DNA of 64,000 nt, taken from NCBI RefSeq assembly GCF_950295315.1, contig NC_080170.1:98083971-98147970 (forward strand), read 5' to 3'. The stretch comes from Erinaceus europaeus. Taxonomy: Eukaryota > Chordata > Mammalia > Eulipotyphla > Erinaceidae. A program made the translations under genes and the position numbers. The notes beneath the pieces were generated by a model that was not told the origin of the DNA, made no database searches, and saw nothing but the letters and a program-made list of their open reading frames with translations. Position 1 is the stretch's first letter. Every line of letters begins with the position of its first letter. Below are positions 21,887 through 33,709 of the stretch, piece after piece.

Positions 21887-22082
21887 TTATTTTTGTTGTT
21901 GTAAGACAGAGAGAAATTCAAAGAGGAGGGGAAGACATAGAGGGGGAGAGAAAGAGCCCAGCAGACCTGCTTCACCATTTGTGAAGCAATCTCCCTGCAG
22001 CTGGGGAGCTGGGGAACTCAAACCAGGATCCTTACTCTTCCTCCTATGTGCGTTTAACCTGATGTGCCACCACCCGCCCCCC
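21887..22082 (-). mobile_element. SINE-A, truncated tail
   Basis: The head is GGTGGCACATCAGGTTAAAC on the minus strand and the body is typical. Imperfect flanking repeats TTTTGATGAATTTAT / TTTTGATTAATTTTAT suggest the TSD. Confidence 0.85.
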
Positions 22083-22099
22083 CCATTTTGATTAATTTT

Positions 22100-22165
22100 A
22101 TATAGATAGGTAGATAGATGATATATAGATAGATGATAGATGATAAATGATAGTGAGATAGATAA
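22100..22165. repeat. Imperfect (GATA)n
   Basis: Interspersed TAGATAGATGATA units. Confidence 0.85.
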
Positions 22166-22223
22166 ACAAATGATAGATGTTGGAAAATTTATGACATATC
22201 TCTGCATAGAAATATGTGTCATG

Positions 22224-22618
22224 CAATGGAATACTACTCAGCTGTAAAAAATGGTGACTTCACCGTTTTCAGCCGATCTTGGATGGACCTTGAAAAAATC
22301 ATGTTGAGTGAAATAAGTCAGAAACAGAAGGATGAATATGGGATGATCTCACTCTCAGGCCGAAGTTGAAAAACAAGATTAGAAAAGAAAACACAAGTCG
22401 AACCTGAAATGGAATTGGAGTATTGCACCAAAGTAAAAGACTCTGGGGTGGGTGGGTGGGTGGGGAGAATACAGGTCCATGAAAGATGATGAATGACATA
22501 GTGGGGGTTGTATTGTTAAATGGGAATCTGGGGAATGTTATACATGTACAAACTATTGTATTTACTGTTGAATGTAAAACATTAATTCCCCAATAAAGAA
22601 ATAAATTATTAAAAAAAA
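22224..22618 (+). mobile_element. L1-J: 395-bp 5'-truncated L1, 16-bp TSD
   Basis: Perfect TSD AGAAATATGTGTCATG at 22208-22223 and 22619-22634. It holds the last codons of ORF2 (GATGAATATGGGATGATC), a short 3'UTR with (GGGT)n, and the CATTAATTCCCCAATAAAG end plus poly(A). Confidence 0.95.
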
Positions 22619-22639
22619 AGAAATATGTGTCATGGAACT

Positions 22640-22754
22640 GGGTGATTATGCACATGGTTGAATGGAGATGTCACAGTGCTCAAGGACTCAGGCTGAATTC
22701 CCTGTCCCCACTTGCAGGAGGAAAGCTTCAAGAGTAGTGGAGCATAAGTGCAGG

Positions 22755-22794
<40 letters not shown>
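22640..22794 (+). mobile_element. SINE-B with (CT)n
   Basis: Body blocks CCCCACTTGCAGGAGGAAAG and AGTGCAGGTGTTTC are present. (CT)n at 22759-22793 replaces the 3' part. Confidence 0.7.
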
Positions 22795-23254
22795 GGATAT
22801 TTCAGTTATATAGAAAAGTTGTCTAGTCACTCAAGGAAATGTTTAGAAGAGCAGGAGTGGCTTTCTCATTTCATGAAGAAAAAGCAAGTTTATCTGTAGA
22901 TCTTGTATTACCATTAGACTTCTATATTTAATAAGAAATAACTAAATACTGAACTGTATTATACACCTTCGAACATACTGACACAAATAATAAATGGCCT
23001 TTCAATATTTCATGGTAACGCCATAGATTTTTAGAGAAAGTGAATTTTGGGTGCAAAATTCTACCCATAAAATTAAGATAATGCCACAGAGTAATTTTAA
23101 TATTTTGACTAAGGGATAACATATTGGTTTACACACTAAATTCAATAAACTGATTAAAATATGACAAGCATTAATTGATGTGATATTTTTCAAGGCAAAT
23201 TTATTAATTTATCGCATGAATACTACTTTTTAAGAAGAAAATTGCATTTTGCAA

Positions 23255-23345
23255 AGCCAGGCAGTGATGTACCCAGTAAACTCCCACACATTACAAGCCC
23301 CTCTGCTCCCATCTGCAGCTTCACAAGCAGTAAACCAATGATATA

Positions 23346-23388
<43 letters not shown>

Positions 23389-23431
23389 ATATGTATATAT
23401 CCCTCCCTCTCTCTCATTCTCTCTCTCTCTG

Positions 23432-23488
<57 letters not shown>

Positions 23489-23548
23489 CCCTCTCTCTCA
23501 TTCTTTCTTAATTTATCTCGGTCTATCAAAAAGAGAAAGAAAATTTTT
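23255..23548 (+). mobile_element. SINE-B with expanded microsatellites
   Basis: The head is GCCAGGCAGTGATGTACCC and the body CATCTGCAGCTTCACAAGCA. It then runs into CT and TA repeats (23345-23510) and a CTTAATTTATCTCGGTCTAT end. Confidence 0.65.
23345..23510. repeat. Compound (CT)n/(TA)n microsatellite
   Basis: (CT)n 23345-23384, a short TATATG block, CCCTCCCTCTCTCTCATTC, (CT)n, (TA)n 23437-23484, then CCCTCCCTCTCTCTCATTC again. The CCCTCC...ATTC block is duplicated with the TA array between the copies. Confidence 0.9.
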
Positions 23549-23924
23549 TTAAAAAATTGCACCTGGAGTTGTGGAATTATTGTGCAACCACTGAACCTCA
23601 GATATAAACTTGGTGGGAATTAAAAAAATAAAGAAGGGCAATGCATTTTTATAATCATGACACACTATGAAATACAAAATGGTTTCTTGTTTTGCATTAT
23701 GTGACTTGAAATTTAGGTCTGTAAGAGAATAATTATTAAAATATTTAAATATTTTTATATGAAAAATTGTATTCTGAATTTTGCTTGCTTGAAAACTGTA
23801 CTTCTTCACAGAAATTAAGAGAATGGTTAAAAGCTTAAAGTTTAACACTTAACATAACTAAGTTGGATTCGTGGGTTTAGTATTTATTACCAATCAATTT
23901 ATGCTTTTCAAGTTTCCTTTTTAA

Positions 23925-23974
23925 AATATTTTAGTTATTTACTCTGGACAAATATAGAAATTGAGAGGGAATAA

Positions 23975-24039
<65 letters not shown>

Positions 24040-24165
24040 TAAAGAAAGTGAGACACCTGCAATACTTCTTTACCTCTCATGAAGCTTCCTCTCTGCAAAT
24101 AGGGACCTGGGTCTTGACCTCTCATCCCTTGAACTCTACCAATAGCACCACTGCCAGAGTCTTGT
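23925..24165 (-). mobile_element. SINE-B with (TA)n(GA)n
   Basis: The minus-strand body is recognised by GAAGCTTCATGAGAGG and TGCAGGTGTCTC. (TA)n at 23975-24006 and (GA)n at 24007-24034 lie within it. Confidence 0.7.
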
Positions 24166-25745
24166 TTCCTTGTTTGTCTTTTAACTACTAGTAATTAGTA
24201 TAATAAAAATGATTATCTTATGTTTTTATCAAAATTAAATGATGTGAATTTTGCAAATTAGGAAAGCCTAATATATAATTATTGCTATTATTATTCTTGT
24301 TTTCTTATAAAGTAAAATGTTTGAGGGAAAGTGCTTACATGATATAGTAGCATATGAAAGAATTTTTATTTCAAATTATTTATATTTTTATATAAACAAC
24401 TCAATATCTATTAGAAATTGCTCCAGATTTTTCTTTGAAAATATCATTATTTTAAAAATTCATCTCACTAAATCCTCCCCAAGGGATTTCTTCAGTTTTT
24501 ATACAGCGGAGATTTGTCCTAAATTGTTATATATAAAAAAAAAAAGACAGATTCAGTGACAGAGAGTTCAGGTTAAATTCAAGTCTTTATCTTGAAAAAA
24601 GTAAAGTTGACATGTAAGTGAACTTAAATCATGTAAAATGTGCATAGTAAGAAAAGATGAAATCGTAAGGTTATCTGCACATTTGACACAAAGGTCAATG
24701 GTAACACAAGAAGTTTAACCCCTAACCCTAACCCCACCACCACCACTCTGATTCTGTGTGGCATGTTGTGGAAATTAATGGAGTTATAAAAGTGCACTAA
24801 ACTCTGGACTAAAAGAAGGACAAGACAGGAAGAGTAGAGGGACACATTAAAGATTCAGCATTTTAAATGGACAAATGGAACTTCATTTACTGTAAAGAAG
24901 AGCTAAGAGTCTGTAAAATGATCTTTAAAGTATCAGAATATCCCTATAATTTAAATAATATGTAAATGAATTGTCTTCACATATAGAACATGTGTTAAAA
25001 ATGCAAATCTTTTTATTGTTTGTTATAATTTTAACAGTTTTTATGTTTTGATTAGTTAAGATGGTATTCTTGTGATTTCTAAATTTTACCCTTCCTTATT
25101 CCGTAGAATTTAGTCGCATAATATATGAGAAAATAAATACGAAAATTGTATGCACAAAGTCACTTCACTGATTAGAGACAGTGAAACCCTTGGCCCTGTG
25201 AAGTTAATTAGGCTACTTTCTTAACCTAGCCAGTGACAGACTCTATGCCCATGCTTATTTACTTCACAGTTCATAAATTGCAAAGCATTTTGTTATCTGC
25301 TTGAGTCTAGCTTTGTATCCCATGCTCTAAATCAGATGAGTACAGAATTTTGATCCACCAGTGAACAATTATTGTTAAAAAAATAACTTGCATGCTCTCA
25401 GATTCTTAAAAGAAGTCAAATTGCTGGTCTTGAATATTAGCAAGATAAGCTTAAATGTTGTCCATAATACAGAAGGGCAGGATAAGTTATAGGTTCTCTG
25501 AGTTTGTGAGGAAAGTCATATTTTAGAAAAGTTTGTTTTAAAGAGAATCCTGAATTACATGTTTCCAGAGAATCATAAATTATGTTTCAATAAAAAGCAT
25601 CAACTACCAGCAAAGATTTTTGTTTTTTAAATTACAGCAAAATTATTGTATTTTTCCATTTCTCTTTGATTTATAAGAGGTACAACTGAACACTAAAGTA
25701 CTTATCACTCAGTATTCTAAATTCAAAAGACTTCAGCAGTTGAGG
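24166..25745. other. AT-rich low-copy stretch with a telomere-like motif
   Basis: No recognised element except CCCCTAACCCTAACCCC near 24717-24735. No exon-like frame with good splice sites was found. Confidence 0.45.
24716..24735. repeat. Short telomere-like motif
   Basis: CCCCTAACCCTAACCCC, little more than two units of the vertebrate telomere repeat, followed by (CCA)n. Confidence 0.7.
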
Positions 25746-25758
25746 TCAAGCACTTCAC

Positions 25759-26049
25759 TGTTTCTTGACACGGTGGTGGGATGCAAAGGAGAGAGAATCT
25801 AAGTACAGAGGGAACACAAATCTTTATTGTTGGGTCAGATGGGTGGTTCAGGCCACGTGTAGCTAGCCAAAAAAATGGTTGTCCCCTGTTACCTCACCAC
25901 CCGGCCAGAGAGCAAGAGAGCAAGGGGGAGTAGGCAGACTTTTTAGGTCAACACCCCCGAGTGACTTGTCAAAATTGGTTGGGGGAAAGCCCAGAAAGTA
26001 CCATAATACTCTGTGTATAGTGGCAGAGCCTTGAGGAGACATCTGCACA
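25759..26049 (-). mobile_element. LTR-like element related to 19137-19500
   Basis: On the minus strand it starts TGTGCAGATG and ends AAGAAACA. It has AATAAAG (near 25822) and the same ACGTGGCCTGAACCA block as the 19137 element. Flanks AGCACTTCA (25749-25757 and 26049-26057) look like a duplication, though it is longer than usual for an LTR element. No coding capacity. Confidence 0.55.
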
Positions 26050-26466
26050 GCACTTCATTTTGTTTTAGTTTTAAACGGCACCAGAAATGACCTTAAAAAT
26101 CTCAAAAATCGCCATAAACACTAAGAAATTTGAAAGGAGAACTGGAGATATAGGAATAAATAGCCTTTGAGGAATAAGGAATTCAAGGTGATAGAACAAA
26201 GAAGGATAACACAAAAGATATGTGTGTGTTTTATTCAGTAAATTTAATAACTGGTTTCTATAAGAAAAAGATGAGGAAAGCAACAGTGAAGTTAAGAGTG
26301 AAGAAGCTTAACAGACCTTTCACACTTGCCTTTTGTTTTGGACAGATAGGATTTTTTTCTGAGTTTAACACACATTATGAAAAACATCTAAATCTGTATT
26401 TTCCATTTTCCACCCAAGAAGCTTATCCCCTTACTGAAAGACTCCCAACAATAAGGAGTGGTTGGA

Positions 26467-26790
26467 GTTCTTTCACATCAAATGAGATCTGGGGTCTTCA
26501 GGTTGGAAGGATCTAGGAAATAAATTTTAGGTATATTCCAAGGTGCTCATGACTTTACTAATTTTTGCTTGAGCACAATAGCTAACATGCAGGTAGGCCA
26601 AAGGTATTGTTGGGGAGCACAGTAGCCTGTGTAACCTCTGCATCTTTGTAGGCCTGAGCTCTCATTCCATGGTCATACTGAGAACATTCTAGGCTGCACT
26701 CATTTCAGGACTTGTCTTCTTCGGGTGGCAGGGTATGTTGACCCAAGTCTCCCTTCAGAGAGTGGGACAGTCTCTACCATTGTTGTTTCA
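26467..26790 (-). mobile_element. Old L1 3'UTR fragment (upstream part)
   Basis: Shares the block order of 57080-57560: TTTTAGGTATATTCCAAGG, GTAACCTCTGCAT, GAGCTCTCATTCCATGGTCA and CAGTCTCTACCATTGTTG. Confidence 0.65.
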
Positions 26791-26989
26791 CATTGAGGAC
26801 AAAGTCCTGGAGAGGCCCACAAGCTTTTCCTGATGGAGATGACCAGCAATGATGGAGAGAAGAAATTCCAAAGTTTTACCTGTCAGATTTTGGACACAAC
26901 ACAGAGAGAGAGAGAGAAAAAAGATCTGTCTGCTCCATACCAGACTTAATGCATACCTATTGGATTTCATTTATCTGGAAGAATTAGAA

Positions 26990-27305
26990 ACCTACAATCT
27001 GGGTCATATATGAGGGGCATTAGCTAATGTACTTTCCTGGTGTCTTCTCAAACACCTCCTTGTTGTAAGATTTCATGAAGATTTCATTCTCCACTATGAA
27101 TAAATTGGTTTCCGTTTGTAATCTGTCTATCCATTGCGTTTTCCATTCTAGTTTCCTAAGAAGGGCTTTGTTCAGGGACCCTTGTCAAAGAATTAATTTT
27201 TACTACTTGAGCTGTGAGAATGTCATTTTGTTCTCATTAATTTTCCTTCTGTGTGGAAAAGTGCAATGCTAGAAAATAAATATCCATTTTTTTGTCTCTT
27301 GCTTA
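26990..27305. other. Low-copy stretch, no feature seen
   Basis: Nothing recognised. Confidence 0.4.
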
Positions 27306-27309
27306 TGCT

Positions 27310-28555
27310 AGAACAATAAGTGAAAAAAGTTTAAAAAATTGAAAAGCATATCAAATATGTTGTGGAATTAACTGCAAGTTAATAGTAGGAAGGTGACTAA
27401 AAAAAAAAATTGTCCATATATCTAGAAATTAGACCACATGTTTACAAATACATCATGTGTCCAAAAATATCTCAGAAATGAACAAGTATTTGGGATCAAA
27501 TGAGCATTAGAAGAAAATTTATTAAAATTTGTGGGATGTAGCAAATGTAGTATCTGGAGGAAAATTCATAGCATAATATATATAAATTAGGAAAAGCATT
27601 AAAGTCAGTCACCTAGATTTCCACATCAAGAAACTAGAGAAAGAGAAACAGCTTATCAAATGAAGCAGAATTTTTTTTTGTCTTGTGTGTTTTGCTGTTA
27701 TATTGTAATTTACACCAAAAATTAATGAGAATTAAAACAGAAACACAAATAGAAAAACCAAACAAATCAAAAACCTAGTTCTTTAAAAATATGAACAATG
27801 TGGGTCGGGCAATAGGGAAGTGGGTTAAGCGTACATGGAGCCAAGTGCAAGGACTGGGGTAAGGATCCTGGTTCAAGCCCCTGGCTCTCCACCTGCAGTG
27901 GAGTCACTTCACCGGCTGTGAAGGAAATCTTCAGCTGTCTATCTTTCTCTCCCCTCTCTATCTTACTCTCCTCTCTCCATTTCTCTGTCCTATCCATGAC
28001 ATAAATAACAACAATAATAACAGTAACAACAATAAAACAAGGGCAACAAAAAGGAAAAAAATTAAAAAGTATATGAAAAAGAGATATAAAGATTTAACCC
28101 TACTAACTACACAAGAAAAATGGGGGGGGGGCATAATGTAATAGAATTGGAAATGATGAAAGATTGACACTACTATAGACATAAAAATTATAAAGAAAAT
28201 ATTAGAGACAACTATATAGTTACTAGATTAAATGGACAAGTTTTGTGAAAAACACAGACTACTAAAACTCACAAAAGGACAAGTGTCATTTGCATAGACC
28301 TATTTCTACTCTATGATTTGAATTAATTATGTCTCAAAAACACTAAACTTCTAAGTTCATTCATCATCATTTTAAGGGAGTACTAAACACATATAGATGA
28401 CACCAATTCTCAAAGTTTCTTCTAGTAAACAGAAGTATAAGTTAATACTTGAAACTTTTTTATGAGGTCAGATGTAAAAATAAAAAGGCTACGATAAAAC
28501 AATACTGTCACTGCTTCTAATGAATGGATATGAGGAAGACCAAGTGGGGTATATT
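27310..28555 (+). mobile_element. Ancient L1 ORF2 fragment, split by SINE
   Basis: Diverged ORF2 text is visible: TGTGGGATGTAGCAAATG, then GAGGAAAATTCATAGCA (the conserved GCAGTACTGAGAGGGAAA block of younger copies), then AAACCTAGTTCTTTAAAAA. No open frame remains. Confidence 0.65.
27801..28065 (+). mobile_element. SINE-A
   Basis: The A-box region is AATAGGGAAGTGGGTTAAGC and the B-box region GGTTCAAGCCCCTGG. Body and tail are typical (ACAAGGGCAACAAAAAGG). Confidence 0.9.
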
Positions 28556-28564
28556 AAATGAAAA

Positions 28565-28690
28565 ACCCTGGGCTGAGGTGATAGCTTAATGGTTATATGG
28601 TTAAGCTAAGAGAATTTATGTCTCAGGCACTAAGGTACCAGATTTAATCCCCAGAAACACCAGAAACCAGAGCTGAGCAGGGCTCTGATT
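28565..28690 (+). mobile_element. SINE-C
   Basis: The head is GAGGTGATAGCTTAATGG, the B-box region GATTTAATCCCC, and the 3' part CCAGAGCTGAGCAGGGCTCT. Confidence 0.7.
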
Positions 28691-28925
28691 AAAAGAAGGA
28701 GAAGGAAGAGAAGAAGGAGGAGGAAGAGGAGGAGGAGAACAAGAAGGAGGAGAAGGAGGAGGAGAAGGACAAGAAGGAGGAGAAGGAGGAGGAGGAGGAG
28801 AAGAAAAAAGAAAGAAAGAAAGAAAGAAAGAAAGGAAGGAAGGAAGGAAAGAAGGAAGAAAGGGTGAAAGGAAGGAAGGAAGGAAGAAGGAAGGAAAGAA
28901 GGGAGAAAGGAAGAAAGAAAAGTTG
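28690..28925. repeat. 230-bp polypurine (GGA/GAA/GAAA)n tract
   Basis: Almost uninterrupted purines on the + strand, grading from AAGGAG/GAGGAG to (GAAA)n and (GGAA)n. It is the tail of the SINE-C. Confidence 0.95.
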
Positions 28926-28929
28926 AAAA

Positions 28930-29995
28930 CAGAAAATATAGCCAACTTTTACTTGAGGAAAATATCAGAGTTTTAGTTTTTTGGAGTGTCAGAAAAGTAC
29001 ATTACACTTGTACTCAATCATCATAACTCTGTGATTTAAGATCAAGTGTATCTGTAAGAAATCTTTTAAGGGAAAAGATTTAATTGTATAAAGTTTTAAG
29101 CGCTGAATTAGAGAAAAATGCAGGTGCAGACAACTCTCCAACTTTTAAATATATGTATATATATAGAGAGAGAGAGAGAGAAAGAGAGAGAGTCTAAAGT
29201 ATTTTAATTTTCTTCAATTCAATATTTATTGATATTCTTTTTCAGAATGTATGAGAGTTTCAGTATGACAGAAATACTAAAATAAGTTCTTTTATTCATC
29301 ATCCTGCTTTCATTGATGTGAACTCTGTAATCGTCTCTTCTTCCTTACTTTTTAATTCCCCATAAATTTATGAAATTAAATACTTTTCCTTCATCTTTCA
29401 AAGTCAGTACGTGAATCTGAGCTGGAACACAGTTGGTATATGTATTTAAAATGTGTGGAGAAGGTGAAACAGAACCCATGGCATTCTTTCTCATCATCAA
29501 TTATCTAGAGATTGCAAATTCAATGGATGGTATCTTTTGCGAGTAAACATAACAAAAACAATAGTGAGCAGTAGTGGCAAAAGTCAATAAAACAAAATTT
29601 ATCTGAATATTTACTATGACACTGAATCTTCACTGTAGAAAATACACCCTATGGAGACTATTTTATTAGACTAAGGACAAACACAGAATTTAAAAAGAAT
29701 TCTTTAATGAAACATTAAAGTAGATACAAGCTGTGCTATAAGGATAATAGACATGTTATTCTAGGATGATCAGTGTGCTGACTACTAGTCAAAGAATCAC
29801 TGGCAAAATACAGATAGTTGAATATTTTAAACAAGAAACTATGAAAGAACATATGAGGAATTCAGAGGGATGGCCATACTTGAGAAATTTCCAACTTGTC
29901 AAAGTGATCTTGGGGTCCAAACTTAGAATATGAGCCCTGGTTTATAGCATCATGTGTTAGAGGAAGTTTGTGAACCAAAACCACTTGACAATTCA
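28930..29995. other. AT-rich low-copy stretch
   Basis: Only a short (TA)(GA) run near 29150-29190 stands out. Confidence 0.4.
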
Positions 29996-30004
29996 AGAGA
30001 GAAA

Positions 30005-30155
30005 AGAATTCACCTGCAGGGGGAAAGCTTTGCAAGTGGTGAAGTACTGCAGTACTTTTTCTCTATCTCTCCCTTCCATCTTGATTTCTGGCTGTCTTTA
30101 TCCAATAAAAAAAAAAAATGATTATTTTAAAGAAAGAAAAAAAAAGAAAATTCAA
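30005..30155 (+). mobile_element. SINE-B, 5'-truncated
   Basis: Starts in TTCACCTGCAGGGGGAAAGC, then GTGGTGAAGTACTGCAG, TTGATTTCTGGCTGTC and an AATAAA-rich tail. Confidence 0.8.
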
Positions 30156-30249
30156 ATAATACACTTAAAATAGAAGAGTCTATTTCTCATTTTATTAGAG
30201 ACCATTTGGATAAACAATCAATATAATAATAACTTAAAAAGGCAAGTAA

Positions 30250-30500
30250 GCGCAAAACGCAAGGACCATCATAAGGATCCTGGTTCGAGCCCCCAGTTCC
30301 CCACCTGCAGGGGAGTCGCTTCACAGGTGGTGAAGCAGGTCTGCAGGTGTCTATCTTTCTCTCCCCCTCTCTGTCTTCCCCTCCTCTCTCCACTTCTCTC
30401 TGTCCTATCCAACAAGGACATCAATAACAACAATAACTACAACAAAAATAAAAAACCACAAGCGCAACAAAAGGGAAAATAAATAAATATTAAAACTTTA
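30250..30500 (+). mobile_element. SINE-A, 5'-truncated (no A box), 15-bp TSD
   Basis: TSD TAAAAAGGCAAGTAA lies at 30235-30249 and 30501-30515. The element starts at GCGCAAAACGCAAGG, so the first ~30 bp with the A box are missing. The B box GGTTCGAGCCCCC and tail are kept. Confidence 0.93.
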
Positions 30501-30519
30501 TAAAAAGGCAAGTAAATAG

Positions 30520-32190
30520 TAAGATTAGTAGGGAAGACTTCTAAGTAATAAAGCAAAAAAATGTAATTGTCATTAAATCTCATATCATTGACCCCATACA
30601 CCATAAATTAGAGATCCAAGATATCCTTATAGTGCTCCAACATCTTTGGAGTGAATTTTTTGTTTAGATCATGTTAGCAGCCAATCTGCTGAAGACAGCC
30701 ATGTGCTAGTAATGTATATTTTGCCATTCATTTGGCTATGGAAATTTTCCACTGTGACTATGGATTTACAGCTGCCTAGTTTCTTGGCAGAACAAAGAGT
30801 GGAATTAAACCATTCTGGAAAATTTCTGGAACCTTTAATCAAGTTGGAATTGGTGAAGATTTAATTGGAGCAGGAGTATTGGCAAGGGAGTAAAACAGAC
30901 CTTTGTTTCAGGACTTTTTCACAAATAATATATATATATTAAATCTTCTATTAACTATCAAATTCTGTCTCATTCAGAAGTTTCCATTCCAAGTAGGACT
31001 GATACATTTCTCTTCTTTTATAAGAGTATAAAGAGCAGAATAACATTTATACTAGAAAATGTTTTTTAAACAATGATCACAATACAAATCTGGGAATTGT
31101 ATAGGTTCAATGAGATCATAAGAAGTGATGTTTTTATTGCCAACCATAACCTATGTACTATTTAATTTTTATTATTATGAATTTTAGGCTAGATTTTTTT
31201 TCAAAAAATGATTAAGGGATCTGATTTTGATTTACTTTTCTTGTATCAAGATTACAGATGGAACATTATTAATTGACATCATCAAATATTATGATTATCA
31301 GAATTTTTGTATTTTATTACAGTTTATAGTCATATATCCTCATGCTATAAATAAACTTTTATAAAAGCCTAACTTGGAATCTGAATGATAACTACACTAA
31401 AATGTTAAATAGCATTTTAGCTTCTATCCATATACAGTTTATTTGAAATTAGGACTGGTTCCACTCAGTCCAAATTTCATAATTTTTCACCCTCTGACTA
31501 GAGAGACTGAATCTGAAATAAACCAATTTAGTGGTGATTTTCAGTATGAGTTTAGATCCAGTAATATTCTTGGGATGAGTGCTACATAGCTTCAGGCCTG
31601 TCAGTGGGAGAATGGCTGTTTAATTACCAACTCAGCTGTAGACTATGGATGTTGTAATAATTCTGAGCTGAGTGTCTTTCATTTTTCTTTATATACATTA
31701 CCAATGTATGTATATGAATTTGTACATAAGTACAGTGTATGAATATGAATTGTCACAAAACACCAATTTATGCATATGAGTACATATATATTCATGTTCA
31801 TATATATACTAATTTATAAGCTTAGGTGTTTGTGTGAAAAGAAGAATAAATGTTTATTGAATTAAAATAGTTAAATTTGAAAAAGCTGACCAATAAGGTA
31901 TAATATAATATTAACTACTATAAATTATATTAACTTTTGGTAATTTGGATATCAAAAGTTATTCATTTACTAAATGAGTAATATAATGAGTAATTTAGAT
32001 TAACTGAAAGAAATTTAGCTCTGTATGTTGCTTCTCATTCCTTTAAAATATTAGAATCTTCAGTTATCATTCCTTTACTAGATAATTCCCCCATGCTTAT
32101 GTTCAGAGAGTTGTCTTCATGTATAATAATAGTTGAAACTGGAAGACACTTAAGTGTACAATGTGATCATGTGATACACACACACGTTGC
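30520..32190. other. AT-rich low-copy stretch
   Basis: No recognised repeat or exon. A few short TATATA and ATGTATATG runs occur. Confidence 0.45.
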
Positions 32191-32203
32191 AAAATAAAGT
32201 CTG

Positions 32204-32494
32204 GGAAGTCAGGCGGTAGCGCAGCACGTTAAATGCACGGCGAAGCGCAAGGACAAGGGTAATGATCCTGGTTCCAGCCTCTGGCTCCCCACCTGGGGCG
32301 GGGGGGTACGGAGGAGCTTCACAAGCGGTGAAACAAGTCTGCAGGTATCTATCTTTCTCTTCCCCTCTCTGTCTTCCTCTCCTCTCTCCATATCTCTCTG
32401 TCCTGTCTAACAAGGACAACAGCAGTAACAACAATAATAACCACAACAACAATAAAAATAAATAAATAAACAAGAGCAACAAAAGGGAAAATAA
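32204..32494 (+). mobile_element. SINE-A, 13-bp TSD
   Basis: TSD AAAATAAAGTCTG lies at 32191-32203 and 32495-32507. The A box is TAGCGCAGCACG and the B box is weakened (GGTTCCAGCC). Confidence 0.93.
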
Positions 32495-32589
32495 AAAATA
32501 AAGTCTGATGAGTTCGGAGTAAGATTTATAAAGATAGACTATACAGTCAGAAGGTGGCTATTGACCAATTTCTTCCATCCCACTCAAGA

Positions 32590-33075
32590 CGAACGGAAGC
32601 TATTTTCTCTCTCGGAACACTGCTACTCCTACAACTTGTTTTGACTAAAAGAGTGAAACGGAAGTGATGCTGTGTGAATTCCAAGGTTGGCCCTTTAGAG
32701 TCTTGGCAGCTTCAATTTTCACTCTCTTGATATCCGACTACACTGTGAAAAAACTCTGACAAGATTAGTAAGTGATAAGAGAAAAAAACACCCAGCCTGT
32801 TTATAGGCATTCTAGATACCACAGCAGGAGCGTCACGAGTGTGAATGAAGCCATCTTGAACGTCCCATCCCAGTCATATTTCCAGCTGAAGGCAGCCAAA
32901 TAAGAGCACATTTGTATCTTCAGCCAACAATGCTTTGTGGCACTGAAAAAATAAAAGTCCAGTTAAGTTAAGGAACACAGTATTATAATAGATAATGATA
33001 AATAATAAATAATTACTGCTACAAGCCACTAGATTTTGAATTAATCTATTACATGGGAATTCATAACTGAAAATA
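32590..33075 (+). mobile_element. MaLR (MLT1-like) LTR
   Basis: Contains AGGCATTCTAGATACCAC, GTGTGAATGAAGCCATCTTG and a terminal CAAGCCACTAGATTTTG block. From memory these match the MLT1 class of mammalian LTRs. Old and non-coding; the 5' boundary is unclear. Confidence 0.6.
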
Positions 33076-33084
33076 TACATTATT

Positions 33085-33388
33085 TTTTATAAGGAAAGAA
33101 GACCAAGATACCCCTTCTGAATTCTTTTGAACTGGAAATAGGGATAGATCAATCATAAAAGAACTTGAGATGTTTCATAATTTTATGAGTATTTTCAGCA
33201 GTAGCTAGAAAATTCTTTACCTACATTTGCTTAAAGCAATAGCAACATTGATAATGTTCCATGCTAAGATGTGTAGACATAGACCACCCAATACTAACAG
33301 AGCAGCTTAACAGTGTCTTCAATTTACTAGTCTTGTTTGGCCCTTTTGAATATAATTCTCAGTAATTTACACTCTGCATCATGGATGT
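33085..33388. other. Low-copy stretch, nothing seen
   Basis: No recognised feature. Confidence 0.4.
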
Positions 33389-33402
33389 AAGATAAGATTC
33401 AC

Positions 33403-33695
33403 GGGAGTCCGGCGGTAGCGCAGTGGGTTAAGCGCAAGTGGTACGAAGACAAGGACTGGCTTAATCAGGATGCTGGTTCGGGCCCCTGGCTCCCCACCTG
33501 CAGGGTAGTCGCTTCACAGGTGATGAAGCTGGTCTGCAGGAGTCTTTCTCTCCCCCACTCTGTCTTCCCCTCCTCTCTCCATTTCTCTCTGTCCTATCCA
33601 ACAAAGACATCAATAACAACAATAACTACAACAAAAATAAAAAAAAAGGGCAACAAAAGGAAAAATAAGTAAATAAAATAAAATTAAAATTAAAA
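33403..33695 (+). mobile_element. SINE-A, 14-bp TSD
   Basis: TSD AAGATAAGATTCAC lies at 33389-33402 and 33696-33709. The A box is TAGCGCAGTGGG. Body and tail are complete. Confidence 0.95.
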
Positions 33696-33709
33696 AAGAT
33701 AAGATTCAC

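Noticed and set aside
22100..22165. CRISPR-like direct repeats
   Set aside because: Simple (GATA)n microsatellite with no spacers; eukaryotic context.
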